From NCBI GenBank assembly GCA_031763025.1, contig JASSKH010000031.1:3459783-3523782 (forward strand): 64,000 nucleotides of DNA, in the 5' to 3' direction. Positions 21,621 through 33,694 of this stretch are shown here, one piece after another. This DNA comes from Macrocystis pyrifera (lineage: Eukaryota; Sar; Phaeophyceae; Laminariales; Laminariaceae). The notes beneath the pieces were generated by a model. The model saw nothing but the letters and a program-made list of their open reading frames with translations, was not told the DNA's origin and searched no databases. Position 1 is the first letter of the stretch. Each line of letters begins with the position of its first letter. The position numbers were made by a program, and so were the translations under genes.

Positions 21621-23270
21621 GGTTAAGGCGTGGCAGGGTGTTGTGACAAGGGACCTAGTACCAGGTGGACAGACACCACACCCTTTTGGGGGGCTTATTT
21701 TCTTGCCTAGGCATCGACTCCCTCCACGGAGTCCATGATCTATATACCCTGTCCTCTGCATAATGGTGTACCACCATCGCAACAATAAATTTTTACGTCA
21801 TGTTTCGTATATTACACACAAGCACGATCACACTCATTTTTGCTATAACATTGCTTGCTTTTAGCTGCTTTTAACATAGCTATCCGGAACGAATGACCAC
21901 GAACAGCCTCGTTCCGTTCCGCTCGTTCCCATGCCTCTTTAGAGAGAGTTAAGACACGTCCTGAGTCCATGCAGAATCCTGGGCCTCGCCAGCCAAATCA
22001 GTACGAACGGTATATTTTGCACATGCCAGAGCACATTGGTGTCCACATCCATCTTCGGTGGTGTCCATCAACATCAAATAAGATCCTATATGTTCCCTTT
22101 CGGTCGGGCCGTTCGGTCCTCCCAAACAAGAAAAAGGGGTGCAGCTAGAGCCTGGTATCAGTACAGGGCTACCCTATATATACCCCCTATACGATATGAT
22201 ATTTCCATAGTACTTAGTCATGTTTTTTATCGCCGGAACGTGCGATATATATCATATCGTATTACCAGGTACATCGCTATATATAGGGACTTTCAGCACG
22301 ATGTGACTAAAAGGTGATATGATATTTGGTATATGATATGTACGTCCGCTATGAAGGGATATATCGGCCTATATAAGGTGATGTAAGATAATATATCGGC
22401 CTATATGAAGTGAAATACGTGATACAGCTATCCGATAAGGACGTTCTTGGGTTGGGGTGGGGTGTAATGCTCTTCTTGCACTGCTGGTAAGAAGCACATA
22501 TTTCAATAGTCAAACATGTGTCCAGCGTCAAGTCAGTAATAGTAGGGCGAACCGTATATATTACTCGTATAACGTTTTCGAGCACAAACAAGCTGGGACG
22601 AAAGGTGGGTGATGATGCACACACACACTGCCAGCGAGAAGAGCAGCATAAAGTAGCATCAGTAGTAATAACAATGTATTCATGTGGCATGATGCCGAGA
22701 GTTTTATTATAGTTGTTGGAAACCTTTACATTTTTTTAATTGATATTTAGTACCAGGTAGTATATATTTAACTCCTCTACCAGGCTCTACTCGCCTACAA
22801 CACCTATACTATATACAGCAGTATATAGTACCTGGTAGGCTATATTATTATAACGTGCTTTCTTAGTGTTATACCAGTATAAAATACCAGCTACACTAGG
22901 GGTACATACGTACCACACGTACGTACGTACATGGTGGTGCAACAACAACAGCATATATATTTCGCTTCCACGAAATAATCAAGGCGCACATTGCTATAAA
23001 AGGTATTACGCACGCAACAATCAGGAATATATACCTCGGGCCCAAGGCATGCACAGCAGCAGCTAGCTGTGTGCAATCACCAGACAATTTCAACCGCTAG
23101 TCCTCAAAATAGAGTATCATGAAGACTGCAATATAACACTGACGACTCATACTAGAATCTTCACCCTGAAATCAACAGCAGCACTCCGCCTTTCTTTTTA
23201 CTAATAATATTAACACAAAAGCAAAAGCCGAAATACGAAAATCTTCGTTATAAAGATCTTTAGATTAAAC
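21621..23270. other. No gene seen; ATATC-rich and palindromic motifs
   Basis: Contains GATATGATAT-type low-complexity stretches (22190-22400) and TACCAGGTA or TACCTGGTA motifs (22263, 22751, 22829). The block CTTAGTCATGTTTTTTA (near 22211) is shared with a small hairpin element at about 52545. Confidence 0.45.
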
Positions 23271-23271
23271 A

Positions 23272-23502
23272 ATGACAACTCCAACCACATTTTTCAACGC
23301 GAACCACAAAGAAGACCATGCCGTGAGAACGACTGCTGCTGTGGACTACAGCAGACAAGCTATGATGGCTCCTTGTGTGCGAGCTAGATTAGCTAGAGCC
23401 ATGTCAGGGTATTTCGAAGAACTCGGAACTTCGAAGAAAAAAGTGGATCTCGAGAGATTCTCGGGCGCTTGGGAGGGTTTTCTGTCATATCATATCATAT
23501 GA
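23272..23502 (+). CDS. Hypothetical small ORF
   Basis: 76 codons from an ATG in A-rich context. The composition looks protein-like (basic, with LERFSGAWEGF near the end), but the last residues and stop run into an ATATC microsatellite. I recognise no family. It could be the 5' remnant of a gene cut by the microsatellite, or chance. Confidence 0.25.
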   Translation: MTTPTTFFNANHKEDHAVRTTAAVDYSRQAMMAPCVRARLARAMSGYFEELGTSKKKVDLERFSGAWEGFLSYHII

Positions 23503-23600
23503 TATGATATATGATATGATATGATATATCATATCTATCATATCATATCATATATATCACTTTTTTTTTACAAATATATCATATATCATATCAGAGCGTT
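23486..23600. repeat. ATATC/GATAT microsatellite
   Basis: Dense CATATCATATC and GATATGATAT tracts, largely self-complementary. Confidence 0.9.
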
Positions 23601-23624
23601 TTCAGAAGTGATACCGACCTCTAG

Positions 23625-23728
23625 TGTACGTGATCCCCACCAGGGCCACTTCCATCTGTATCTACTCTGCCGGGAGAATAATACTAAAACCTGAAACATC
23701 ATCTTTCTTCGCCTGGGACTTATCAACA
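23625..23728 (+). repeat. 5' short LTR-like direct repeat
   Basis: 104 bases starting TGTACGTGATCCCC and ending TTATCAACA. It has TG...CA ends and appears identical to 26716-26819. Confidence 0.75.
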
Positions 23729-23761
23729 CTCTAGGTTTTTCAACGTTGGCAACCTAGGCTC

Positions 23762-24178
23762 ATGGGTGACGAAGTAGAAGATCTTCGGGGTATGGTATTA
23801 GAGCAGGGCCTCGCCCTCGAGGGGCTGCAGCGGGCGGCCGCCGACGCAGAGGAGCGTCGAAAGGCGAATCACGCCGAGATCCTCGAGATGATGGCACAGA
23901 TGGGGTCCAGTAGACAGCAACAGCTATCTACTGCAGTTGGAGCAGGGAGAGATGCTTCAACGCCAGGGTCGGAACACTCCGATGTTGGCAACGGGAGCCG
24001 GGAGGGTAAACGCGTTTCCGCGGAAGATGGCCACCTCGGTGGAAAAGGGGGCGGAAGCTGTGTTGGTGCTCTTGGAGTATGCCGGAGATACGACGGCGTG
24101 CTAAATGGAGAAGAAAAAGCCCTGCGGTGGGAGCAACAAAACCGTAGGCGCCTCCGTGGGGAGTGGCACGGGGGATAA
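23762..24178 (+). CDS. Gag-like coiled-coil protein of the short-LTR element
   Basis: 138 codons from the ATG 33 bases after the left terminal repeat. Residues about 1-50 (MGDEVEDLRGMVLEQ, then LQRAAADAEERRKANHAEI) form a convincing amphipathic coiled coil. The remainder is Gly/Ser-rich. A coiled-coil N-terminus just inside an LTR is common in Gag proteins, hence the call. No zinc knuckle is visible. The frame may continue after a frameshift into the Q/S-rich region at about 24460-24600, which is encoded by CAG repeats. Confidence 0.45.
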   Translation: MGDEVEDLRGMVLEQGLALEGLQRAAADAEERRKANHAEILEMMAQMGSSRQQQLSTAVGAGRDASTPGSEHSDVGNGSREGKRVSAEDGHLGGKGGGSCVGALGVCRRYDGVLNGEEKALRWEQQNRRRLRGEWHGG

Positions 24179-24479
24179 CAAGTCGTGCGAAACTTTACGT
24201 GCGCACCTCACCCAGGGAGATTGTGGTGGGGCTGGGAGCTGTGGGGATGGGAGACATATCTGCACATTTTCGCGTGAAGTCGCACGGTGAGCCAGGCCGT
24301 GTGCACCCGGCCACCCATGTGGCATGGTCGGGAAAGCCGCGTACGTGATACGCGCACTCGACTACGGTGTGGTAGTAGTCGAGGGAGCGGACGTGGGGGG
24401 AATCGGGTGCTGCTGCAGCAGTACTAGTAACGAAGGAGGGCACGTCTGCATCGGCAACAAGTCGCGTGACACAGCAGTC

Positions 24480-24600
24480 GCGTGCACACGACGACAGCAG
24501 CAGCAGCAGGAGCAGCAGCAGCGGGAGGTCAGGAACAGAAGCAGCAGCAGCAGCCGCGGAAGGTCAGCAGCAGCAGCAGCAGCGGGAGGTCGTGGATGGG
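24480..24600. repeat. CAG trinucleotide tract
   Basis: Interrupted CAGCAG runs separated by GGAGGT- and GGAAGGTCAG-like phrases. Confidence 0.85.
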
Positions 24601-26715
24601 GCAGGCGTGGTTGGATCGTCCGCTGGATCCTTTTATGGGTCCAGCAACACGCGGGGCGAGGGGATAGCGTCTGCACTCGTAATGGTAGGTCTTCGATCCA
24701 CTATTACCTTGTGAAGTTTGTTTCTTTTCACGACGAGGGTAGAAATTTCGTGAATTGATTCGTAGTACGTACGAGTACGTATGAAACGTGCGATAATACT
24801 AGATGATACGTACGGAAGTATTGTTTGGACTTCTTTTTCTGGAAGATATACGTGATGAGTACCCCCCCGTCCCCCACCTGGTAGTTGAAAAGTCGTATTT
24901 TCGTGTTTTGGTTTGAAATGTTACTGCCGAATACGACATCCACTGCGCTTCGATGCGCTCGGTGTTCGATGTCGGCAGGCCCAGAAGAGCAACTAACTGG
25001 ACAAATACCAATACATTAATATCGCATATTTCAAAGGTTTGGAGGGGGTCTGTGGGCAAGTGTGTATTTATGTTGCGGGAAGGTCGTGAAGTGGACAGAC
25101 AGGTATCTCGCCAGCTGGAGCTTTTTAGTAATTCGGCTACTTAGCGGGCGGGAGGTTATGTCTAGTACTTCTGGTGGGTATTCGGAGGAGTAGTTTTCTC
25201 TTGCGATTGGATACACTTGTCGGTCGAAATACGTTTTTGATCGTACAAATGGAGATATGTCTTTTTCGACCGGATTTGGATTCGTTCCGGATAAAGGAAA
25301 GTCGATACATACCGTTTACGACGTGTTAGGGAATACTAAATTATATGGTAGTTATCGTTCTTTCCGGGTAAGTGCTGGATGATATATAGGATATGTATCG
25401 TTTATTACTGGTTACGGAGATCGGAATGGTGTGCGTTATATTTTGTGTCCCGGGAAAGTCGTGAATTGTACGAAGAAGGTATAGTATCGTCTACTGTAGG
25501 TTCGTCAAATGGAGATGTGTCATTTTCGACTGGGTGTGGATTCGTTCCGGTTATTAAGTCGTATATGATAAAAACCATTGGCGACGTGTTCGGGATAAAA
25601 ATTATGTGGTAGTCACCGTTCTTCCCGTCGGGTACGTGGTGAGTGATATGTGGGATATGTATTGTTTACCACTGATGAGGGATCTCTGAATGTTACGGAA
25701 CATATTTTTTATCCCGGGAAAGTCGCAAATGGTACGGAGGTATACTATCGTCTACTCGACGGTATACGTAGCCTTTTGTTTTGCCTGGAGTTTTGAAATA
25801 AATAAATTTTCATGTTCAAATCAAACAGTCTTTGTGGTATAGACAGGACCAGAAGGTGACTGGTGGGACGGATATTTATTAGTTGACGGATTGGCGAATT
25901 AAGAGTACGTGGTGCACCTTGAGAGATGTATTGCAGATGCAGCGGTATTGGTGGGTACTGATTTCATTGAGTTTGGCAGGGATTTGTCTTTGTACTGCGG
26001 TCTATTGGTTGCAGAACAAGGGAGGGTATGCTTATTCTTGATGGGTTGTTCTACCACCAATATTGTATTTCCGAACTTGATGGGTGATTGAAATCTTGTT
26101 CGCGAGTTGGAAGATGAAAAATTGGGGATATGATTATTCATGATTAGGGGTGATGAAAATCTCGGTTCACGAGTGGGAAGGTGAAGTATTTCAGGGAACA
26201 AGGATAGCTAGTGAACTGAACCAGAAACAGGGAGTGTTTTTCTTTTTGGTTCTGACACAAAACGGATATTGTTTCGGGAATAGTAAGCGCCGGGCAAATT
26301 CTATAGGGAAAGATATTTGGTATCTCGCGTTAGCTACGATCTGATAATTTGTGGCGGAAGTAGGGGACACAGGGAGACGTGTGTCTCGGGGAATGGGGTT
26401 CCTCGCGAGTTCTATCATTTAGCTATCTCTATGATTGTTTTGTTTTTACGGCATTGAGCTGTTGCAAAGGAGATCTGCAATAGTTTAATACAGGAGGAAG
26501 AGGTTTTTGCTTGTAAGGTACAGGTTTCCTCTTGAAATATTTTAGTTGGTTTTTGATCATGGAGATGAGTTTTGTTCTGTTATCTTGAATTGTCATTGCT
26601 GTTTTGCTGAAAAAGCAGGGAGTGTGTTCGAATGTGCTTGTTCAGTATTTGACGGTTTCATGACTATTCGGTATATTGGCTTATTATGAGATTATTTGGT
26701 GGTTACTTCTGTGGG

Positions 26716-26819
26716 TGTACGTGATCCCCACCAGGGCCACTTCCATCTGTATCTACTCTGCCGGGAGAATAATACTAAAACCTGAAACATCATCTTTCTT
26801 CGCCTGGGACTTATCAACA
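26716..26819 (+). repeat. 3' short LTR-like direct repeat
   Basis: Matches 23625-23728 over its full 104 bases. Confidence 0.75.
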
Positions 26820-26870
26820 ATATATAGGGCAGATATAAAGTGACATATCACAATATACAAGGTACATGAT

Positions 26871-27397
26871 ATATGTATACGTATATTTGTCAAATTTTCG
26901 TACTTTTGCCAACTTTTTTCTTCGCACGAGCACTTTTAGGCAAAACACGAAGTGCACGGACACGGGAAGCCCTGCCGGACACATTGGTCTGGGTCTCGGC
27001 GCGATCCGTGCACTCTGAAGCGCGTGGCGGGCGCTCAAAGTTTTTTTTCCGGCGGGAGTGGATAAGACGATTTCCCTGGTTTCAGTAAAGAGGCCTTACT
27101 TTGTACGTACGTATCGGTACATACATGTCATTCATGCTGTCTGTTTTCTCCCCTATATTGGCTCTCACGAGCTAGCTGTGTGAGCACACAGCTCAGACAT
27201 GTACCAGGTACACAACAGACAACATGCACAGATCCCAACGTCCCAAAGCTGCCGCCCCCCCGTCCACCCGCCGTTCGTGTGCGGCACGCCCATATGCGCA
27301 GTGTTGCTGTGGTTGGTTGCGTTTGTCGGAGCCTGCAGTCCGCATTCCACCGTTTGCCATATACTTTTTGATCCGTATATACCCAGGATGACGTATT
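26871..27397. repeat. Segment S, first copy
   Basis: About 527 bases starting ATGTATACGTATATTTGTC and ending CCCAGGATGACGTAT. The segment recurs complete at about 29617-30145 and partly at 27398-27660. It includes a GCCGCCCCCCCG stretch, an inverted GAGCACACAGCTC context and a GTACCAGGTAC motif. No coding evidence. Confidence 0.82.
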
Positions 27398-28479
27398 ATG
27401 TATACGTATATTTGTCAAATTTTCGCACTTTTGCCGACTTTTCTCTTCGCACGAGCACTTTTAGGCAAAACAGTAAGCACACGGACACGGGAAGCCCTGC
27501 CGGACACATTGGTCTAGGTCTCGGCGCGATCCGTGCACTCTGAAGCTCGTGGCAGGCGCTTAAATTTTTTTTTTCGGTGGGAGTGGATAAGACGATTTCC
27601 CTGGTTTCGGTAAAGAGGCCTTATTTTGTACGTACGTATATCGGTACATTGCCATGCTCTCTGTTTTCTCCCCCCGGCTCATCATACATTTTTTTTTGGG
27701 TTGTTGACGGAGCACGGACCACCTCCTAGAGAACAATACCCACAGCAGTGCACAGAGCGTGCTTACCTCCAGCTTCCTACAGCACCACAACCAACCCTGC
27801 TGCAGCAGCAGCAGTGAGCACACCTTGCGCGTATGGATGATCGTACTGCGGCTCGTTCGTACAGCTGCAGCGTTCGTAATATACTTACAGCGGTACATAC
27901 ACATACAGTAGTTCTGATTGCAGTGTGTCCTACATTGCTGATCGATAGGTCCTAGAGCCAGCTGAAAGGGGATCAGTACACGTACGTTCCTCGCGTTGCA
28001 TTTTACAGCAGTACTGCTGAATATGCTGTCGTACCTGTACAAGCTACTCTATACTGCTGTAGAAGATCGTGCAAAGTGTTTTAGATTGCGTAAAAAACAC
28101 GACATGCCAGTTGTACGAGCGCTGTTCTAGCGTATAGGTTTAAACTGCACTTGCTGGATAACATTTTCGTTTCCGAGGTTCGACTCGCACCATCCCCGTT
28201 CTTTTTTCTTAATCTCACTTTTGACTATTTTTGTACCACAGAACTACAACAGAGTACTACAGCAGTAGTAATAATAATACATTCGTCCACACCTTGCTTT
28301 TCTGAACGTATAATGTGACAGAGTACATGCTACTTGTGTGTTTTAGCCCAAATTAAAGAGTTTGGGCGGCGCGCTTGCGTGTGGCGTGCGTTCATACCTC
28401 AACATTTCACAGCTACTCCGAATAATCGGGAGTTTATAAAGCAAAGTATGTTCGAGAAAATACTGCTGCTACTACCGTA

Positions 28480-29260
28480 GGTACTTCGGACACTCGCAGT
28501 ATTTCGGGGTTTTTGTACTCGAGATACTGAGTACTCGCAGTATTTTGAGGTTCTGTAGATACTACCGCGTATAATTTCTTCGGGCTCGCATTAATGCGGG
28601 GTTCGCTTCGCGCTCGCACTAATGCGGGGTTCGCTACTGCTGCTGGCATGGATACCGCCTGTTGTGCTTCAAGTATCTCGGGGTTCTGTACGGCGGGTAC
28701 TACAAGTATACCAGTAAATACTAGTCTACAGCAGTATTTCGTCCATTGGTAGTGTTCGTACTGCTGCTTCTTCTGCGAGACTCAGTACTCGCAGTAATGA
28801 AATACCCTCAATATGCCCAGTATACTTCGAGTATGTGAAGTATACTTCAACCGTTTGTGCGCCGTGTCGACAAGTCTCAGGCCCAGCGTTCGGCACAAAA
28901 CACACCCAGATAGTCCCAGACGAGTGGGAGTTGGAGCAAACTACTTTCGCTGGAGACAACTTGAGCACTCAAAGCAGTCTGCCAGTATTTCGATATAATA
29001 TTATGCATGATGACTGCTGTGAATGCTCTCAGTATCTCGAGGTTCTGTACTGTGCGCATATATTGCCTTTACCCCAAGTATTTATGTCGTGTTTCGATAT
29101 ACTACTGCGGGTACATACTTCAAGCGACCTGTATTCTCGGGGTTCGGTACTGCTCACACTCTCATTACTCTCAGTATTTAGGCCTTTTCTCAGTACTCGC
29201 AGTAGTTTTGCCGCCTGTATTCCAATACTCTCAGTACTCGGAGTACGATTTGTTCTCGAG
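28480..29260. repeat. Iterated CTCGCAGTATTTCGGGGTTCTGTACT-type motif, copy A
   Basis: A motif of about 25 bases (ACTCGCAGTATTTCG, then GGGTTCTGTACT), with sub-variants CTCAGTATCTCGAGG and TACTGAGTACTCGCAG, recurs roughly ten times at irregular spacing. It is not a simple tandem repeat. Confidence 0.7.
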
Positions 29261-29447
29261 CATTTACCTGTGTGAAACCTTGATATTATACCCTGAGCAC
29301 CAAGAAATATTTATTTTGGGGGAACATATATATTGTAGTACCTGTAGTATGTATGTATATGCTGCACCTTATTACTCAGCCGGTCACAAAGTACTATGGC
29401 GCAACCTCGACCTCGCGCAACTTTTATGTACTTACGAATTAATCGCC

Positions 29448-29573
29448 ACCCTAACCCTAACCCTAACCCCAACCCTAATGCCGTGGAAGGTTTTGCCGCA
29501 GGTCGTGCCACGGCTTGCCGCAGGTCGTGCCACGGCATGCCGCGCGAAAAAAGACAAATAATGTACATCCCTG
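29448..29573 (-). mobile_element. Truncated telomere-repeat MITE (family T), copy 1
   Basis: Right half of a hAT-like element: (CCCTAA)n, then TGCCGTGGAAGGTTTTGCC, then the terminus AATAATGTACATCCCTG. The left end is missing. The corresponding site in copy B near 32717 (AATCGCCGCGAGTCGGCTGG) is uninterrupted and gives the empty site. Confidence 0.78.
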
Positions 29574-30808
29574 GAGTCAGCTGGATCAATATATCTCAAC
29601 TTACCGATACCCTATATATGTATACGTATATTTGTCAAATTTTCGTACTTTTGCCAACTTTTCTCTTCGCACGAGCACTTTTAGGCAAAACACGAAGTAC
29701 ACGGACACGGGAAGCCCTGTGCCGGACACATTGATCTAGGTCTCGGCGCGATCCGTGCACTCTGAACCGCGTGGCGGGCGCTCAAAGTTTTTTTTTCCGG
29801 CGGGAGTGGATAAGACGATTTCCCTGGTTTCAGTAAGAGGCCTTACTTTGTACGTACGTATCGATACATACACAATAACATGTCATCATCATGCTGTCTG
29901 TTTTCTCCCCTAGGCTCTCACGAGCTGTGAGCACACAGCTCAGACATATACCAGGTACACAACAGACAACACATGCACAGATCCCAACGTCCCAACGCTG
30001 CCGCCCCCCCGCCCACCCGCCGTGCGTGTGCGACACACCCATATGCGCAGTGTTGCTGTGGTTGGTTGCGTTTGTCGGATCCTGCAGTCCGCATTCCACC
30101 GTTTGCCATATACTTATTGATCCGTATATACCCAGGATGACGTATATATTATCCCTGTACATATTTTTTGTGTTGCACGGAGCACGGACCACCGCCTAGA
30201 GAACAATAGCCACAGCAGTGCACAGAGCGCGCTTTCCTCCAGCTTCCTACAGCACCACGACCCTGCTGCCCAGCTGCCCAGCAGCAGCAGCAGCAGCAGC
30301 AGTGGGCACACCTTGCGCGGATGGCATGATCGTACTGCGGCTATCACACACAGTTGGTTTATTCGATCCATCACTTGACCACGCCACGAACTACGATGTG
30401 TGTGATCCAACATTGCCACTGCTCCACCTGTGCTCAGCACAGTGCGCCAACAACAGCAGCAGCAGGCAGGGTACTATGCGTGTGGAAGATCCGCGCTGGA
30501 AGCTCAGTACTGCTACTGTAGTTCGTTGTTGTTGCCATCTTCATTGGTCGATGCACGTACCTTCCGCAGTGTGTGACCCATTGTCCCCGGATCGATATAT
30601 TCGTCGTCTCGAGTACAACAAAAACAAATCGTTCGTACCGCTGTACAACAAATTCGTGCAGCAGCGTTCGTACAAAGCATACTCATTGCTGTGTGTCCTA
30701 CGTTGCTGACCGACAGATCCGAGAGCCAGCTGAAAGGGGGTCAGTACACGAACGTTCCTCGCGTGGCATTCTACAGCAGTACAGCTGTATATGCAGTCGT
30801 ACCTGTAC

Positions 30809-31253
30809 GAGCCACTCAGGGTTCTACACTATTTGACCTTGTCGGCATGCCGTGGCATTGCCATGGTACCGCCCATGGCATACCATGGCATCACCACGGC
30901 ATCCCATGGTGTGGCATAAGATTCAATGGCACGCCGTGGGGGTTGCCATGACATGCCATGGGTAGTACCATGTCAACCCCCGCGGCTACCGCCACGGCAC
31001 TCCATGACAACCCCCACGACACCCCAATGTCCACGGCACCTAGGTTAGGGTTGGGGTTGGGATTAGGGTTACGGCTAGGGTTAGGGTTAGGGTTAGGGTT
31101 AGGGTTAGGGTCCCATGGTATGCCGTGGAGGTCCGTTGAAGGTTCCGTGGTATGCCGTGGAAGATGCCGTGGAAGGTTTTGCCACAGGTGGTGCCACGGC
31201 ATGCCACGGCATATCGCGAAAAAAAGACAATAATGTACATACCTCGAGCCACT
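30809..31253. mobile_element. Telomere-repeat MITE (family T), copy 2, with 8 bp target duplication
   Basis: GAGCCACT flanks both ends (30809-30816 and 31246-31253). The element (30817-31245) starts CAGGGTTCTACAC and ends TAATGTACATACCTC. The interior is a mosaic of CCATGGCAT/ATGCCGTGG palindromes around a central (TTAGGG)n tract with TTGGGG variants (about 31043-31110). Copy A carries the empty site at about 28037. The 8 bp duplication and CAGGG terminus fit the hAT superfamily. Confidence 0.82.
31043..31110. repeat. Interstitial TTAGGG tract
   Basis: GGTTAGGG repeats with variant units, inside the family T element. Confidence 0.92.
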
Positions 31254-32776
31254 CTACTGCTGTAGGAGATCGTGCAAAGTGTTAAAAAACACGACGTGCA
31301 CGTTGTACGAGCACTCTTCTAGCGTAGACGTTTATACTGCGCGCGATAAAAATTTCGTTTCCGAGGTTCGACTCGCACCATCCACGCTTTTTGTATATTT
31401 CACTTTTGACTTTTTTTGTACCAGGACTACAACATAGTATTAATACATTCGTTCACACCTTTTGCTTTTCTGAGCGTATAGTATGATATACTAACTGTAA
31501 TAATACAAGTTGTGTGTGTTTATTTTCCACTTCTGACTTTTTTTGTACCAACCAGTACATTCATCCACCTTGCTTTTCTGAACGTATAATATGATAGTAT
31601 ACAAGTTACTTGTGATTTTTTTAACCCAAGGTCAAGAGTTCGGGCGCGCTTACGTGTGGCGTGCGTTCACACCTCAACATTTCACAGCTACTCCCAATAG
31701 TTGGGAGTGAAGCAAAGTGTTTTCGAGAAAATACTGATTATTACCGTAGGTACTTCGTACACTCGCAGTATTTCGGGGGTTCTGTACTCGAGATACTGCG
31801 AGTATACTCGCAGTATTTTGAGGTTCTGTCGATATATTACTTCGTACTTTCGGGCTCGCACCAATACGGGGTTCGCTACTGCTGCTGGCGTGGATACCCC
31901 CTGTTGTTGCGCTTCAAATGTCTCGGGGTTCTCAACCGCGGGTACTACAAGTATTCTAGTCTACAGTCAGTAGTAGCAGTATTTCGTCCGTTGGTACAGT
32001 GTTCGTACTGCTGCTTCTTCTGCGAGACTCAGTACTACTCGCAGTAGTGAAATACCCTCAATATGCCCAGTATATTTCGAGTATGATGCATACTTCAACC
32101 GTCTGTGCACCGCGTCGACAATTCTCAGGCCCAGCGTTCGGCACCAAACACACCCAGATGGTCCCACACGAGTGGGAGTTGGAGCAAACCAATTTCGCTG
32201 GAGGAGACGATTTGAGTACTTATTATTTAAATTAAGCAGTCTGGCAGTATTTCGAGATACGCATTTGCGAGGAATATATATCATGCATGTACCGCGAAAT
32301 ACTCTCAGTATCCCGAGGTTCTGTACTCTGCGCATATTTTGCCTTTACTCTAAGTATTTCGTGTTTCGATACTACTGCGGGTACATGCTTTCCTGTATTA
32401 TCGGGGTTCGGTACTGCTCACACTCTCATTACTCTCAGTATTTGGGCCTTCTCAGTGCTGACAATATTTTTGCCGCCAGTACTCCAATACTCTCATTGCT
32501 CGGACTACGATTTGTTCTCGAGCATTTATTTATCTGTGAAACCTTGATGTCACCCTGTGAGCACCAAGAAACATTTATTTTGGGGGAACATATATATATA
32601 TATATATATATCGTGCCAGTATGTATGTGCTGTACCTTACTCAACCGGTCACAAAGTATTATGGCGCAACCTCGACCTCGCGCAACTTTTTTGTACTTAC
32701 GAATTAATCGCCGCGAGTCGGCTGGATCAATATATCCACTTACCGCTACCACCCTATTTGTTCTCCCCGAATCCGG

Positions 32777-32852
32777 AAAATAAATAATTATACTCATACC
32801 TCGGAAAATAAATAATTATACTCATACCTAAATAAATAATTATACTCATACC
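32777..32852. repeat. Minisatellite of about 28 bp, three units
   Basis: Repeats of AAATAAATAATTATACTCAT followed by ACCTC or ACCTA. Confidence 0.85.
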
Positions 32853-33473
32853 TCGCACACTCGCTAAATAATAATACCTTGTTCTTTTTCGTTACTGATA
32901 CGAAAGTAACGTACTCCGACCTTGCGCCTCACACATCGGTTCATTTTTTCATTTTTTCAAACGTTTTGGCCTACCATGTGCGGACCATTCTTGAAACAAG
33001 AGATATTATTGGCTGATATTACCCGAAGCCGGGTAATCAAACAGCAGTGGGCAGGCGGCAGTCTCCGAACGGAAAATATAGGATCGAGATATCGAAGGAC
33101 CATCGTGAGCTACGTCTGACGCGAGAGTATAGGCTGCTGCACCGCGACCGCACGCGCCGATGCTTGAAACTTCGACACGTTCTGGCGCGATCCAGATTTG
33201 AAACCATTTGGAAATAATATAGAAAGGATAGATGAATATGCGTGAACCCTGAAACCGTCTGTGCCAAGCTGCACGAACACACATAAATCGAGATAAACAA
33301 GCTAGGCCAATCACAAAATTGTCCCGAATTTAGAATCTTTCCAGGGGTTATTGCCGCCAAGAGGGGACGGACATGTGTGTCCGACCCACGGCTGCTCGAG
33401 GCAAGGAGAAAGGCTTGTGCAGCAGGGAAGCAAAATAGGGGGTGCCACACTACTCTGTTGTCGAGGCACAGCA
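32853..33473. other. No gene seen
   Basis: Mixed unique sequence. Overlapping open frames on both strands (about 33006-33450) show no recognisable domain. Confidence 0.4.
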
Positions 33474-33694
33474 GAGTTATTGTAGTAATGATCTCACACT
33501 ATAATTCCGTGAACAGTATAATAATAGTCTGTCCTCAAAAATATGTTGTGTGTTCTTCAGGTTAAAATGATGGGGGGATGCAGGTACTACTTCTACACAA
33601 GTGTGCAGGGTTGATGCATACGAATATTATTTCGCTCTTGCGCCACTCCCCTATTCATACGGCACCTCCCGGAGGGGAACCTTGTTATATGTTA
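33474..33694. repeat. Segment X, left copy
   Basis: About 220 bases with CTCAAAAATATG, CTCTTGCGCCACTCCCCTAT and GGCACCTCCCGGAGGGGAAC. It is homologous to 40008-40236. The copia-type element lies exactly between the two copies. Confidence 0.8.
33690..33694. repeat. Target-site duplication TGTTA, left
   Basis: TGTTA precedes the left LTR and recurs at 40008-40012 after the right LTR. Confidence 0.8.

Larger units (their letters stand above)
23625..26819 (+). mobile_element. Small LTR element with 104 bp terminal repeats
   Basis: Two matching 104 bp TG...CA direct repeats enclose about 3.0 kb. A gag-like ORF begins 33 bases after the first repeat; no protease, reverse transcriptase or integrase motif is visible. 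The interior at about 25230-25760 contains imperfect repeats of a roughly 250 base unit (shared phrases GGATTCGTTCCGG and GGGATATGTATTG). Flanks show no clear target duplication. The best reading is a non-autonomous, gag-bearing retroelement (TRIM or TR-GAG like). Two unrelated repeat copies remain possible. Confidence 0.55.
27398..29610. repeat. Tandem segmental duplication, copy A
   Basis: This copy aligns with copy B (29617-32745) through several shared blocks: the left part of segment S; AGCACGGACCACC with CACAGCAGTGCACAGAGCG; GAACGTTCCTCGCG; a block starting CACAGCTACTCC; and the right part with CCCAGCGTTCGGCAC, GAGTGGGAGTTGGAGC and GGCGCAACCTCGACCTCGCG. Copy A lacks several hundred bases present in B. 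Open frames here lie within repeats and are not called. Confidence 0.8.
29617..32745. repeat. Tandem segmental duplication, copy B
   Basis: Homologous to copy A in the same order, with a full segment S and an extra block (about 30345-30700) not seen in A. The CTCGCAGTATTTCGGGG motif family is again present at 31750-32480. Confidence 0.8.

Noticed and set aside
20280..21621. Series of overlapping 87-codon frames beginning MVDTLYRVN or MVATLYRVI
   Set aside because: They are readings of the 94 bp satellite. The period is not a multiple of three and every frame repeats the same peptide in shifted form.
28934..29275. 146-codon and 184-codon frames in the duplicated segment
   Set aside because: They run through the iterated CTCGCAGTATTTCG motif, and the equivalent region in copy B has different frames.
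31043..31110. Chromosome-fusion scar or chromosome end
   Set aside because: The TTAGGG tract is inside a transposon-like element with target duplication, and sequence continues normally on both sides.
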